64,000 nucleotides of DNA from Comamonadaceae bacterium (GCA_027488735.1 JAIYBB010000004.1:186001-250000); one strand, 5' to 3'; positions 40,866 through 50,424 are shown, counted from the first letter of the stretch. Made by a program: numbers and translations. The notes: generated by a model not told the origin, from the sequence alone.

Positions 40866-41750
40866 ATGAGTGCATCCTTTAACTACAAGCATTTGTACTA
40901 TTTTTGGGTGGTAGCCAAAGAAGGCGGTATATCGCGTGCCGCAGACAAGCTCGACATGGCCGTGCAAACCGTGAGCGCTCAGGTTCGCGAGTTAGAGAAA
41001 TCCTTGGGGTGTGAATTGCTCAAACCAGCGGGGCGCGGACTGGCATTGACCGATGCTGGCGTGGCTGCGATGCAGCAGGCCGACACCATTTTTCAACTGG
41101 GCGAAGAACTGCCGGCTCGCGTCAGAGATGCCATGAGTACGCCTGTGGTTCGATTGCGTTTGGGGATAAGTGATGGACTGCCGAAGCTGGTGGTGCACCG
41201 TTTGTTGTCACCCGTGGCCACTGAATCGCAGTTGCGTCTACTCTGTCACGAAGGCAACTTCAATGATTTGCTGGGTGACTTGGCGCTGCATAAGTTGGAT
41301 GTTGTCATTTCTGACAGACCAGCCCCGGTTAATCCCAATATGAAACTCTATAGCCACGGTTTGGGATCCTCGAACATGGCTTGGTATGGCACACCGGCTT
41401 TGATGAAAACGTCGAAGCTGCGTTTTCCTGAGTGCCTCAACGAATTACCCATGTTACTCCCAACCACCCATACGGCCAGTCGCGATCGATTGGAGGCGTG
41501 GTTTGAACTGAGAGGAATTCGTCCACGTATTGTGGGTGAGTTTGAAGACAGTGCGTTATTGAAAACCTTTGGTGCCAGTGGCATGGGTGTGTTCCCGGTA
41601 GCCGAGTGGGTGCATGAAGAGTTGATTGCACATTACGCGGTCAAACGCATCGGTCCATGCGATGGCGTGACAGAGCATTTTTATGCTGTGGGCACTGAAA
41701 AGAAAGTTCAGCACCCACTGGTTCAGCGATTGCTCAGACCATCGGCCTGA
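40866..41750 (+). CDS. nhaR: LysR-type regulator, NhaR-like
   Basis: A 294-residue LysR-type activator. The N-terminus NYKHLYYFWVVAKEGGISRAADKLDMAVQTVSAQVRELEKSLG is the NhaR version of the winged-helix domain. The ligand-binding half follows from about residue 90 (VRLRLGISDGLPKLVVHRLL). In E. coli NhaR activates the Na+/H+ antiporter nhaA in response to sodium and alkaline pH; no nhaA is present here. The 3' end faces a convergent TerC gene seven bases away. The target is unknown; the closest promoter is its own and that of the Bax-inhibitor-like gene. Confidence 0.85.
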   Translation: MSASFNYKHLYYFWVVAKEGGISRAADKLDMAVQTVSAQVRELEKSLGCELLKPAGRGLALTDAGVAAMQQADTIFQLGEELPARVRDAMSTPVVRLRLGISDGLPKLVVHRLLSPVATESQLRLLCHEGNFNDLLGDLALHKLDVVISDRPAPVNPNMKLYSHGLGSSNMAWYGTPALMKTSKLRFPECLNELPMLLPTTHTASRDRLEAWFELRGIRPRIVGEFEDSALLKTFGASGMGVFPVAEWVHEELIAHYAVKRIGPCDGVTEHFYAVGTEKKVQHPLVQRLLRPSA

Positions 41751-41757
41751 AGCAAGC

Positions 41758-42717
41758 TCAGGCACGCGGCTCCGGTTTGGCGGTACGCACGCTCAAAACC
41801 ATGGTGAGTATCAAAATGCCAATGACCACGGCAAGAGAAATGCTCACCGGAATTTTGTAGATGTCGATCAAACACATCTTGGTGCCAATGAAGATCAATA
41901 TCACTGCCAAACCGTAGTTCAATAAGTGGAATTTGTGGGCGACAGCCGCGAGCAAAAAATACATCGCACGCAGGCCCAAAATGGCCAATACGTTGCTGGT
42001 TAACACGATGAACGGGTCGCTGGTGATGGCAAAGATGGCGGGGATGGAGTCCACCGCAAAAATCACATCGGTCAGCGCAATCAAACAAATCACCATGAAC
42101 AACGGGGTAGCAATTTTTTTGCCGTTTTCGATGGTCCAAAATTTTTCGCCGTCATAGTTTTTGCTGATCTGCATGTACTTGCGCAACAGCTTCAAGGCGG
42201 GGTTGTTGTTCAAATCAGGTTCTTTGCCTGCCGCCCACCACATCTTGATGCCGGTCAACACCAAAAATGCACCAAACACATACAGCACCCAGTGGAACTC
42301 TGCCATCAGCCAACCGCCGGCCAGAATCATCACGGTACGCAACACAATGGCCCCCACGATACCAATCATCAGCACCCGTTTTTGGAAGGGCGAGGGTACG
42401 GCAAAGTAAGTGAAGATCATCAAGAAGACAAAAATGTTGTCCACGGCCAAAGATTTTTCAATCAGATAGCCGGTGAGAAATTCCAGCGACTTGGTATTGG
42501 CCAATTCAGTTGAACCCGTGCTGTCTTTCACGGCCCACCAAAACAAACCGTTGAACACAAAGCTCAACGCAATCCAAATAATCGACCAGTTCAGCGCTTC
42601 TTTGACGCCGATATCGTGCGCGCCTTGCTTTTTGAGAACGACAAAATCGATGAACAGTGAGGTCAACACAATCACACCAAATGTGAGCCACAACCAAAGG
42701 GGAGCAATCGTTTCCAT
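41758..42717 (-). CDS. TerC/Alx-family integral membrane protein
   Basis: A 319-residue inner-membrane protein with about nine hydrophobic segments. The two diagnostic acidic intramembrane motifs are EKSLAVDNIFVFLMIF and LIALTDVIFAVDSIPAIFAIT. The family includes Alx, a manganese exporter induced by alkali in E. coli, and TerC of tellurite resistance. The length matches Alx. No conserved manganese riboswitch could be made out in the 170 bases upstream. Manganese export is the best guess. Confidence 0.88.
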   Translation of the reverse strand: METIAPLWLWLTFGVIVLTSLFIDFVVLKKQGAHDIGVKEALNWSIIWIALSFVFNGLFWWAVKDSTGSTELANTKSLEFLTGYLIEKSLAVDNIFVFLMIFTYFAVPSPFQKRVLMIGIVGAIVLRTVMILAGGWLMAEFHWVLYVFGAFLVLTGIKMWWAAGKEPDLNNNPALKLLRKYMQISKNYDGEKFWTIENGKKIATPLFMVICLIALTDVIFAVDSIPAIFAITSDPFIVLTSNVLAILGLRAMYFLLAAVAHKFHLLNYGLAVILIFIGTKMCLIDIYKIPVSISLAVVIGILILTMVLSVRTAKPEPRA

Positions 42718-42947
42718 GGATACCTTGATTAGAAATTTAAATGTTGCTTGCCTCGTTGAACGGCGCCTGTTGCAAAAGAGGGCGCGTCAAGGGGTTCGCA
42801 GTACGCGAAATTACACCATGTATTTACTGATGAATTGATTTAAATACTCTGATTAAAACTGAATGTTGAATCGTATTTCCCTGCTGGGTGCAGGGCCGAT
42901 GTTTCGTGCAAAATGGTTATTCAATGGCTTATAGAGTCCGCGATTCC

Positions 42948-43484
42948 ATGAAAAAAGATTCCAATGATTGGATGGGAAATTTCCATCAATGGGTGCCGGG
43001 CAAGGAGTTTTTGTCCAGTCATCCGTGGCTCAAGCCCATTGCCCATCGGGTACTTGACGGGCAACTGTGGCGAGCGCAGCACGAGACCTTGGCGCGGGGT
43101 GTCGCGGTCGGTTTGTTTTGGGCGTTTGCTGTTCCCGCCGGTCAAATTTTTGTTGCTGCTGCACATTGCGTATGGTGGCGCGCCAATATTCCTGTCGCCG
43201 CCTTGATGACCATGGTGACCAATCCCTTGACCATAGGTTTTTGGTTATGGTTGGCCTATCAATTGGGTGCGGTGATGATGGGTGAGCAACTTCAACCTGA
43301 GGTGACCTTTTCTGCCTTGCCCTCCCAATGGTTGGCCACATATGCATGGCCGATTTTGTTGGGCATGGCTACATTTGCAGTAAGTTCGTCTTTGCTCGGC
43401 TATGTGCTGGTTAAGCTGGGGTGGCGAATCAAAACCGTATACAAAAGAAAGCGCCGACTTTCAGCCGTTGAGATGACCCGATAA
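42948..43484 (+). CDS. DUF2062 membrane protein
   Basis: A 178-residue protein of the DUF2062 family. The core sequence ARGVAVGLFWAFAVPAGQIFVAA, NIPVAALMTMVTNPLTIGFWLWLAYQLG and a last hydrophobic helix (PILLGMATFAVSSSLLGYVLVKL) are typical; the tail is strongly basic. An ATG eight codons upstream (42924) is equally possible. The function of the family is unknown. It is followed by the crotonase gene after 21 bases. Confidence 0.82.
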   Translation: MKKDSNDWMGNFHQWVPGKEFLSSHPWLKPIAHRVLDGQLWRAQHETLARGVAVGLFWAFAVPAGQIFVAAAHCVWWRANIPVAALMTMVTNPLTIGFWLWLAYQLGAVMMGEQLQPEVTFSALPSQWLATYAWPILLGMATFAVSSSLLGYVLVKLGWRIKTVYKRKRRLSAVEMTR

Positions 43485-43505
43485 TGGTTATTTCAGCGGG
43501 TTTTT

Positions 43506-44381
43506 ATGAACACCTACAGTACCCTCACCTACGAAGTTGACAACAAGATCCTGACGTTGACACTCAACCGACCCGAGCACTTAAACGCATTCACGGTCGA
43601 GATGTCGCATGAATTGATACATGCTTTTCAAACCGCCAGTCAGGACGATGACGTCGGTGTCGTCGTTGTCACAGGGGCGGGCAAGGCTTTTTGTGCCGGT
43701 ATGGATTTAGGTGTCGGTGGCAATGTGTTTGGATTGAACACGCAAATGCACCCCACACTTGAAGACATGCAGGACAAACTCGACAACGAAGACATGGTCA
43801 ACGGTGTGCGTGACTCTGGCGGCAAAGTGGTGCTGGCCATGTACGAGTGCAAAAAGCCCATCATTGGTGCGATCAATGGAGCGGCTGTGGGTATTGGCGC
43901 GACCATGACATGTGCGATGGACATTCGTTTTGCCTGCGAAAAAACACGTGTGGGTTTTGTTTTTAACAAGATCGGTATCACACCAGAAGCTTGCTCAAGT
44001 TGGTTTTTACCGCGCTTGGTTGGTTTGCCCACCGCGTTAGAGTGGTGTTACAGCGGAGAAATCTTGAATGCAGACACCTTGCTGGCAGCACGCTATGTCA
44101 AGTCGGTAGTGAGCAGTGATGAATTGCTGCCACAAGCCTATCAACTCGCTCGCCAAATTCTGGCGCACAGTCCTGTTGCGATCGCATTGACCCGGCAAAT
44201 GCTTTATCGCAATTCGGCCCAAGACCACCCCTTAAAAGCGCATCAGGTGGATTCACTGGCTATTTTTTATGCCAGCCAGACCAGCGGCAAAGAAGGAGTG
44301 GCGGCATTTTTGGAAAAGCGCAAACCGGTATTCACTGACAAAGCATCCAGTGACATGCCAGATTTCTACCCTTGGTGGTGA
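43506..44381 (+). CDS. Enoyl-CoA hydratase/isomerase (crotonase) family protein
   Basis: A 291-residue crotonase-fold enzyme acting on acyl-CoA thioesters. The oxyanion-hole elements are AFCAGMDLG and GAINGAAVGIGATM. The region VGFVFNKIGITPEACSSWFLPRLVG carries a single catalytic-type glutamate in ITPEACS; the second usual glutamate position is in GGNVFGLNTQ and appears replaced. That pattern fits isomerase/hydratase-like members of uncertain substrate. Length is slightly above the usual 260 because of an insertion at about residues 75-110. Confidence 0.85.
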   Translation: MNTYSTLTYEVDNKILTLTLNRPEHLNAFTVEMSHELIHAFQTASQDDDVGVVVVTGAGKAFCAGMDLGVGGNVFGLNTQMHPTLEDMQDKLDNEDMVNGVRDSGGKVVLAMYECKKPIIGAINGAAVGIGATMTCAMDIRFACEKTRVGFVFNKIGITPEACSSWFLPRLVGLPTALEWCYSGEILNADTLLAARYVKSVVSSDELLPQAYQLARQILAHSPVAIALTRQMLYRNSAQDHPLKAHQVDSLAIFYASQTSGKEGVAAFLEKRKPVFTDKASSDMPDFYPWW

Positions 44382-44453
44382 TGCATGGTTGACCGCTGGT
44401 AAGTCACCCAAAAGAATCATTGTTTCGCGTTTTCCTTGCCTAAAGTGTGTGTG

Positions 44454-45311
44454 ATGTTGCTGCGTTTTCACCGATTTTTCCCTCTGTTATTCGTGGCTTT
44501 GTGGTCCACGGGTTTCATCGGTGCGCGCTTGGGCATGCCGCATACCGAGCCGCTGACGTTTTTGTTTGTTCGCTATGTGGCCGTCATTGCATTGATGTGG
44601 GTGATTGCCATCGCCACCAAAGCCCCTTGGCCTGCGCATCGCCGTGACTGGTGGCACATCGGAATCGCAGGCTTGATGCTGCACGCAGGTTATTTGGGCG
44701 GTGTGTTTGTGGCTATTTCATTGGGACTTCCTGCCGGTGTGGCCGCGTTGGTGGTGTGCTTGCAGCCATTGTTGACAGCTGTTTGCGCGGGTTGGTTGTT
44801 GGGAGAAACTGTGCGCGTGCGTCAATGGCTAGGACTGCTGCTGGGTTTGGCCGGCGTGTCTTTGGTGGTTGCCAACAAAATGGGGGCGGTGTTTACTTGG
44901 CAAGCTTTAGTGGCCTGTGTGTTTGCATTGGTTGCCATCACATTTGGCACGTTGTATCAAAAAAGATGTTGTCCGGCTTTTGATTGGCGCACAGGTGTGG
45001 TGGCGCAATTCATACCGACCGCTTTGGTCACTGGCGTGTGTGCCTGGTGGTTTGAAACCGGTCGAATGGATTTCACTGGCGAAATGGTGTTTGCATTAGC
45101 TTGGTTGGTGTTGGTGTTGTCTGTTGGCGCTGTCAGTTTGTTAAATTGGTTGATCAGGCAAAGCAGTGCTGTCAATGTGGCGAGCTTGTTTTATCTGGTG
45201 CCGCCATGCACTGCATTGGTGGCTTGGGCCCTGTTTGGTGAATCATTCTCTCAATTGGCTTTGTGGGGTATGGCCATGGTGGTTGTCGGCGTCTATTTGG
45301 CGCGACAGTAG
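44454..45311 (+). CDS. EamA/DMT-family transporter
   Basis: A 285-residue inner-membrane protein with ten hydrophobic segments forming two EamA halves (LLFVALWSTGFIGARLGMP and VALVAITFGTLYQKRCCP). It is a drug/metabolite transporter probably exporting an amino acid or other small metabolite. A start six codons upstream (44436) is possible, but the ATG chosen begins directly before the first helix. Confidence 0.88.
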   Translation: MLLRFHRFFPLLFVALWSTGFIGARLGMPHTEPLTFLFVRYVAVIALMWVIAIATKAPWPAHRRDWWHIGIAGLMLHAGYLGGVFVAISLGLPAGVAALVVCLQPLLTAVCAGWLLGETVRVRQWLGLLLGLAGVSLVVANKMGAVFTWQALVACVFALVAITFGTLYQKRCCPAFDWRTGVVAQFIPTALVTGVCAWWFETGRMDFTGEMVFALAWLVLVLSVGAVSLLNWLIRQSSAVNVASLFYLVPPCTALVAWALFGESFSQLALWGMAMVVVGVYLARQ

Positions 45312-45328
45312 TTTCATAGGAGTTCGGC

Positions 45329-45376
45329 ATGTTTGATTTGAATGGCCAATATGCAAGTGTGAACCAGTGGCTATAA
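45329..45376 (+). pseudogene. 15-codon reading frame, possible remnant of a short-chain dehydrogenase start
   Basis: A good ribosome site (AGGAG at 45318-45322) precedes an ATG encoding MFDLNGQYASVNQWL and a stop. The first eight residues resemble the opening of many short-chain dehydrogenases (MFDLxGxxALVTG), but no downstream homology continues in any frame. It could be a decayed gene start or a short leader peptide for the next gene. Confidence 0.25.
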
Positions 45377-45408
45377 ATACTTTTTTTAGCCCTTGCCGAC
45401 CAGCCAGT

Positions 45409-45771
45409 ATGGTTTTTTTATTTCGAGGCAAAATGGTTTTGTCTTGGGTATGCGCTCTGGTGTTGACTTGCAGTGCATTCGCGCGAGCCCAACCGCAAAT
45501 GCTTTTTGTCACACAAGACAATTGCAAACTTATCAGTGGTTACGGCAAAAACGATATCGCCGGTGTATCCAAAGAATTTGACGTGCCGATCTCAAAAATT
45601 CGCTATCTCCGTGCCGAATGGGGTCGAGGTCAAGAGGGGGCTGCGCAGTGCAATTTGGTCTTTGCTACCCCCAAGGGCGACAAATCGTGCAAAGTCTTCA
45701 ACATCATGAAAGAAGACTTCGTCTTTGCACTGGCAGTACCCATTCCGGGCAACCATGCCATTTGCAATTAA
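45409..45771 (+). CDS. Small secreted protein of unknown function
   Basis: A 120-residue protein with a signal peptide (hydrophobic stretch MVLSWVCALVLTCSAFARAQ). The mature part of about 90 residues has four cysteines (in DNCKL, AAQCNL, KSCKVF and HAICN), enough for two disulphides, which suggests a periplasmic or secreted role. I do not recognise a family. Starts at 45409 and 45433 are both possible. It lies between the EamA transporter and the amidase genes, with no operon link that is obvious. Confidence 0.65.
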   Translation: MVFLFRGKMVLSWVCALVLTCSAFARAQPQMLFVTQDNCKLISGYGKNDIAGVSKEFDVPISKIRYLRAEWGRGQEGAAQCNLVFATPKGDKSCKVFNIMKEDFVFALAVPIPGNHAICN

Positions 45772-45831
45772 TATCTGTTGCAGTATCTTTGCCGTGTGGC
45801 ATTGTCAACCTTGACTGGATTTGGTACGCCC

Positions 45832-47286
45832 ATGAACTTTCGCCCGTTTGCCTCTGCTTACCAACTCGCCAGCGATATCCGTCGCAAAAAATTCAGCAGC
45901 CTGGAGTTATTGGACGCGTACTTGCAACGCGTTGAACGATTCAACCCCACGCTCAACGCGATTGTTGTGACTGACATCGATCGCGCCCGTCAACAGGCAC
46001 GTTCAGCAGACCGCCAGACCATGCGCGGTGAGCCTTTGGGTCCATTGCATGGTGTGCCCATGACTATCAAGGAATCGTTTGATGTCCAAGGTTTGCCCAG
46101 CACCTGGGGTCGATTGGATTTGCGCGACCATTTGCCAGCCGATGATGCGGATCTGGTCAAGCGGTACAAGTCTGCAGGAGCCATTGTGTTTGGCAAAACC
46201 AATGTTCCCGCCATGCTGGCCGATTGGCAAACGTTTAACCCGGTCTACGGCACCACCCACAACCCATGGAACACAGCATTGGTGCCCGGCGGATCATCCG
46301 GTGGTTCGGCCGCTGCATTGGCCGCAGGATTGACAGGCTTGGAAACAGGCAGTGATATTGGCGCTTCTATTCGTGACCCATCACATTACTGTGGTGTTTA
46401 CGGTCACAAACCCACTTTTGGTTTGTGCTCTGTGCAGGGACATGCATTGCCCCATTTCCAATCGCCTGATGACTTGGCGGTGGTGGGCCCCATGGCCCGC
46501 AGCGCACGCGACTTGGAATTGGCCTTGCGGGTGATCGCTGGTGGCGATGATGTGGTGTCCCGTGGTTGGCGAGTCAACCTCAAAAAGCCGCATCGCACCC
46601 ACTTGAAAGATTTCAAAGTGGCTGTACTCAGAACCGCCGACACCGCCGAGGTAGATATGGCGGTGCAACACAGGATACAAGCTGCCGCAGATTTTTTGGC
46701 CAGAACCGGCGCGAAGGTGAGTGACACCGCCAGGCCGGACATCGATTTGCATGACGCGCACCAGACGTTTATTTTGCTGTTGCGTGCGGCCACCGCCCGC
46801 AATTTAAGCGCATCGCAATGGCAGTCCATGCAAGAACGCAGTGCAGCACTCGACCCCGGCAGAGATGATTACGAGGCCTGGATGTTGCGCGGTTGTGCGT
46901 TGTCGCATTACGAATGGTTGCTGCTGCATGAAAAGCGTTACCGCATGCAATTGCAATGGGACGCATTTTTCAAGGACTACGATGTGTTGTTGTGCCCCAC
47001 AGCTGCGACCACCGCATTTCCCCATCAGCAGCAAAATGAACGCTGGGAGCGCATGATCAGCGTCAACGGGCAACCTCAGCCCAGCACCACCCAATTGTTT
47101 TGGGCCGGGTATTCCGGCATGGCTTATTTGCCGTCTACCGTGGTACCGACGGGATTGACCCCAGAGGGTCTGCCTTGTGGTGTGCAAATCATCGGGCCGC
47201 AATACGGCGACTTGCTGTGCCTGCAAATGGCCAAAATGTTGGAAAAAGAATTTGCGGCATTTCAGCCGCCACCTGGCTTCGCCTGA
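45832..47286 (+). CDS. Amidase (amidase-signature family)
   Basis: A 484-residue Ser-cisSer-Lys hydrolase. The catalytic residues are visible: K80 in VPMTIKES, the cis-serine S155 in GGSSGGSAAALAAG and the nucleophile S179 in GSDIGASIRDPSHYCGVYG. The usual DIGGSIR is changed to DIGASIR. The C-terminal part has the family YLPSTVVPTGLTPEGLPCGVQIIG. It would hydrolyse an amide, substrate unknown. The ATG is preferred to a TTG 18 codons upstream. It stands 58 bases before the monooxygenase gene in the same direction. Confidence 0.9.
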   Translation: MNFRPFASAYQLASDIRRKKFSSLELLDAYLQRVERFNPTLNAIVVTDIDRARQQARSADRQTMRGEPLGPLHGVPMTIKESFDVQGLPSTWGRLDLRDHLPADDADLVKRYKSAGAIVFGKTNVPAMLADWQTFNPVYGTTHNPWNTALVPGGSSGGSAAALAAGLTGLETGSDIGASIRDPSHYCGVYGHKPTFGLCSVQGHALPHFQSPDDLAVVGPMARSARDLELALRVIAGGDDVVSRGWRVNLKKPHRTHLKDFKVAVLRTADTAEVDMAVQHRIQAAADFLARTGAKVSDTARPDIDLHDAHQTFILLLRAATARNLSASQWQSMQERSAALDPGRDDYEAWMLRGCALSHYEWLLLHEKRYRMQLQWDAFFKDYDVLLCPTAATTAFPHQQQNERWERMISVNGQPQPSTTQLFWAGYSGMAYLPSTVVPTGLTPEGLPCGVQIIGPQYGDLLCLQMAKMLEKEFAAFQPPPGFA

Positions 47287-47344
47287 TCACAGGTTTTCCC
47301 TCTGTCGCAATCTGCGTGAAGCTTGATGCGCTACCATCACTTGC

Positions 47345-48964
47345 ATGTTGAATACCATCTCTTCTGAGCAAACCTTGGACGCCATCATCGTTGGCGCTGG
47401 CTTGTCTGGCATGTACCAATTGCACACACTGCGTGACCAACTCGGATTGCGCGTCAAAGTATTGGAGGCCGCTGAAGGGGTAGGGGGAACTTGGCATCAC
47501 AACCGTTACCCGGGTGCACGTTGCGACTCAGAGAGTCACTCCTACATGTTTTATTTTTCTCCCGAGTTGGTGCAATCTTGGGAATGGACAGAGCGCTATC
47601 CACAACAACCAGAAATTTTGCGCTACATGAACCATGTGGCTGACTTTCTCAAGTTGCGGCCTGACATGGTGTTCAACACACGCGTGGCCTCTGCCCAATT
47701 TGATGAGCCCCACAACCTTTGGCGGGTCATTACTTCTGAGGGCCAAGTATGGCAAGCCAAATACCTCATCACTGCGGTGGGTTGTTTGTCCAGCGCCAAT
47801 GTGCCGGCCATAAAAGGCTTGGACAGTTTTCAAGGGCAATGGGTACACACCAGCGCCTGGCCAAAAGAAGGCGTGGACTTGCGCGGCAAGCGTGTCGGCG
47901 TGGTGGGCACGGGTTCAACCGGCATTCAAGCCATTCCGGTGATTGCCGAGCAAGCGGGCCATTTGACGGTGTTTCAACGTACGGCTAACTACAGCATCCC
48001 CGCCCGAAACGCTCCCTTGAGTGATGACTTTAAACGGCATGTGAAACAAAATGCCAATGAGATTCGTGCGTTGATGCAAGAGACGCCTAACGCGCATTGT
48101 TTTCGCATCAAACAACGATCCGCACTTGAAGTCAGTGATGAAGAGCGCCAAGCCATTTACCAAGCGGCCTGGGACAAGGGTGGTTTGCAATTTCGCGCCA
48201 CTTTCGACGATTTGCTGCGCGACAAAGAAGCCAACGACACGGCTGCAATATTCATCAAACACAAAATTCAGCAAGTGGTGCAGGACCCTGAAGTGGCTGC
48301 ATTGCTCTCGGACATTGACCACCCGTTTGCAGCCAAACGCCCGCCCATCGACAGCCACTATTTCGAAACCTTCAACCGCGACAACGTGCACTTGGTTGAC
48401 ATTCGCCATCACCCGATTGAATGCATAGACGCCAACGGTATCCAAACCACGCAAGCGCACTATCCGTTGGATGTCATTGTGTTTGCCACTGGGTTTGATG
48501 CCATGACGGGCAGTTTGTTGCGAATGAATATCAGCGGTCGCGATGGACTTGCGCTCAACGATGCGTGGCATGCTGGCCCACGCACTTACCTTGGTTTACA
48601 GGTCCCCGGCTTTCCCAATATGTTCACCATCACCGGACCGGGAAGCCCTTCGGTGTTGTGCAACTTGCCGCCGCAAATCGAGCAACATGTCAACTGGATC
48701 ACCGATTGCATCGCGCATTTGCAAACCCATGGCATCAAGCAAATGGAGGCTGACGCAGCCGCCAGTGATGACTGGGTTCAGCAAGTCAATGACGCAGCCA
48801 ATGCCACACTGTTGCCGCAAGTGCGACACAGTTGGTACTTGGGTGCAAATGTCCCAGGCAAGCCCCGCGTATTCATGCCTTATGCAGGTGGGTTTGCTCG
48901 CTACCGGGGAATTTGTGATGAAGTGGCAGCGCAGGGCTACCGCGGCTTTCATTTGCGCACGTGA
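47345..48964 (+). CDS. Flavin-containing Baeyer-Villiger-type monooxygenase
   Basis: A 539-residue class B flavoprotein. It has an N-terminal FAD site (DAIIVGAGLSGMYQ) and GTWHHNRYPGARCDSESHSYMF, the cyclohexanone-monooxygenase-type substrate/flavin region. The Baeyer-Villiger fingerprint F-x-G-x-x-x-H-x-x-x-W is present as FQGQWVHTSAW. An NADPH site (GVVGTGSTGIQAIP) follows. It inserts oxygen into ketones using NADPH and O2. Length fits cyclohexanone/phenylacetone-type enzymes. Converges with livF after one base. Confidence 0.92.
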   Translation: MLNTISSEQTLDAIIVGAGLSGMYQLHTLRDQLGLRVKVLEAAEGVGGTWHHNRYPGARCDSESHSYMFYFSPELVQSWEWTERYPQQPEILRYMNHVADFLKLRPDMVFNTRVASAQFDEPHNLWRVITSEGQVWQAKYLITAVGCLSSANVPAIKGLDSFQGQWVHTSAWPKEGVDLRGKRVGVVGTGSTGIQAIPVIAEQAGHLTVFQRTANYSIPARNAPLSDDFKRHVKQNANEIRALMQETPNAHCFRIKQRSALEVSDEERQAIYQAAWDKGGLQFRATFDDLLRDKEANDTAAIFIKHKIQQVVQDPEVAALLSDIDHPFAAKRPPIDSHYFETFNRDNVHLVDIRHHPIECIDANGIQTTQAHYPLDVIVFATGFDAMTGSLLRMNISGRDGLALNDAWHAGPRTYLGLQVPGFPNMFTITGPGSPSVLCNLPPQIEQHVNWITDCIAHLQTHGIKQMEADAAASDDWVQQVNDAANATLLPQVRHSWYLGANVPGKPRVFMPYAGGFARYRGICDEVAAQGYRGFHLRT

Positions 48965-48965
48965 T

Positions 48966-49682
48966 TCAAACCGACAGATAACGTTGTTTGATTTGTGCGT
49001 CGGCGTTCAGCGCCTCAATGCTGCCTGTGAAAACATCGCGCCCTTTGTCAATCACCACGGCGCGATCGGCCAAGCCCAGACAGAAATGCAAATTTTGTTC
49101 GGCCAACACAATACTGGTGCCAGTGGTTTTCAATGCATGAATCAAATCACCGATTTTTTGCACCATGATCGGTGCCAATCCTTCGCTCGGTTCGTCTAAT
49201 AACAAGACGCTGGGGTTGCCCATCAGCGCGCGGCCCACCGTCAACATTTGTTGTTCACCACCTGAGAGCAAGCCACCCAGACGTTTACGCAAGGGTTTGA
49301 GCAAGGGCAGCATGTCGTAGACTCGTTCGATAGGCCAATCGTCTTCTCCGGCAGGACCACGCTTGTATGCGATGTCTAAATTGTCTTCCACACTCAGTTC
49401 AGAAAAAATTTGCCGGTCCTCCGGCACATAGGCCAGACCGGCACGCGCGATCAAATGCGCCGGCATGTGTTTGATGGATTGCAATTTCATGACGATGTCA
49501 CCACCGCGAGAGGCAATCATGCCTGCAATCGCTTTCATGGTGGTGCTTTTGCCCGCACCATTGCGACCAAGCAAAGCCAATGTTTCGCCTTGTTGCAATT
49601 GCAAATTCAGTCCAAACAATACTTGGCTGGTGTCATAAAGCACCTCGAGTTGGTGAACGCGCAATATGTCACTCACTGGCAT
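48966..49682 (-). CDS. livF: Branched-chain amino acid-type ABC transporter ATPase (LivF)
   Basis: A 238-residue ATPase with Walker A GRNGAGKST, signature LSGGEQQML and Walker B VLLLDEPSEGLAP, all standard for LivF. The start at 49682 is used because longer in-frame extensions lie inside livG and show no homology. It overlaps the livG end by 14 bases. It is the last gene of livKHMGF. Confidence 0.92.
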   Translation of the reverse strand: MPVSDILRVHQLEVLYDTSQVLFGLNLQLQQGETLALLGRNGAGKSTTMKAIAGMIASRGGDIVMKLQSIKHMPAHLIARAGLAYVPEDRQIFSELSVEDNLDIAYKRGPAGEDDWPIERVYDMLPLLKPLRKRLGGLLSGGEQQMLTVGRALMGNPSVLLLDEPSEGLAPIMVQKIGDLIHALKTTGTSIVLAEQNLHFCLGLADRAVVIDKGRDVFTGSIEALNADAQIKQRYLSV

Positions 49683-50424
49683 GCTCCACCGCTTTGCCCA
49701 AGTAAGCTTCGATGACTTTGGGGTGATGGCGGATTTCTTCGGGACTGCCTTGCGCCAATAGCTTGCCGTAGGACAGCACGTGGATGCTTTGCGCCACTCT
49801 GAACACCAATTCCATGTCGTGCTCAATCAGCACGATCGTCAGACCGCCTTGGCGCCACAGTTCTTGCACCGTGTCCATCATTTGCATGCGTTCATCGGGT
49901 CCCATACCAGCCACGGGTTCATCCAACAGCAACACTTTGGGGCGCAGCACCAAGGCCAAGGCCATGTCGAGCAATTTTTGATCGCCATGCGACAAGTTAC
50001 CGCTGACGGTATCGGCTTTGTGTTGCAGTCCGAGTTGCGCCATGACTTCATGGGCGCGATCTCGCGTGGCCATCAAGGGAAAGTTGCCATGCATCTGGGC
50101 TGCGCGTCCCAATGCAGATTGCAAAGCCGCGCGCAAGCTTTCTTCAACGGTTAGGCTTTTGAATAATTTGGCGACTTGAAATGCCCGCCCAATGCCTTTG
50201 TGAACAATCGCATTGCGCGACAGTCCCACCATGTTTTCACCGGCTAGCAAAATGTTGCCGCTGTCGGGTTGCAAGCCACCTGAGATCAGGTTGAAAAATG
50301 TGGTTTTGCCTGCGCCATTGGGCCCAATGACGGCGCTGAGCGTGCCGGGCGCAAAGTCGATGGACAAATTTTCAATGGCGTGCACGCCGCCAAATGATTT
50401 GTTGAGGTTTTCAATGCGCAGCAT
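49669..50424 (-). CDS. livG: Branched-chain amino acid-type ABC transporter ATPase (LivG)
   Basis: A 251-residue ATPase: LNKSFGGVHAIENLS at the start, Walker A GPNGAGKTT, signature LSHGDQKLLDMALAL and Walker B VLLLDEPVAGMGP. It lacks the helical insertion length of some LivG proteins but has the family KGIGRAFQVAKLF segment. Its start shares one base with the livM stop. Confidence 0.92.
   Translation of the reverse strand: MLRIENLNKSFGGVHAIENLSIDFAPGTLSAVIGPNGAGKTTFFNLISGGLQPDSGNILLAGENMVGLSRNAIVHKGIGRAFQVAKLFKSLTVEESLRAALQSALGRAAQMHGNFPLMATRDRAHEVMAQLGLQHKADTVSGNLSHGDQKLLDMALALVLRPKVLLLDEPVAGMGPDERMQMMDTVQELWRQGGLTIVLIEHDMELVFRVAQSIHVLSYGKLLAQGSPEEIRHHPKVIEAYLGKAVEHASE

Noticed and set aside
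42718..42887. Possible yybP-ykoY manganese riboswitch upstream of the TerC gene
   Set aside because: Reading the reverse strand, I could not find the conserved internal loop sequences or the pairing pattern; an Infernal search would settle it.
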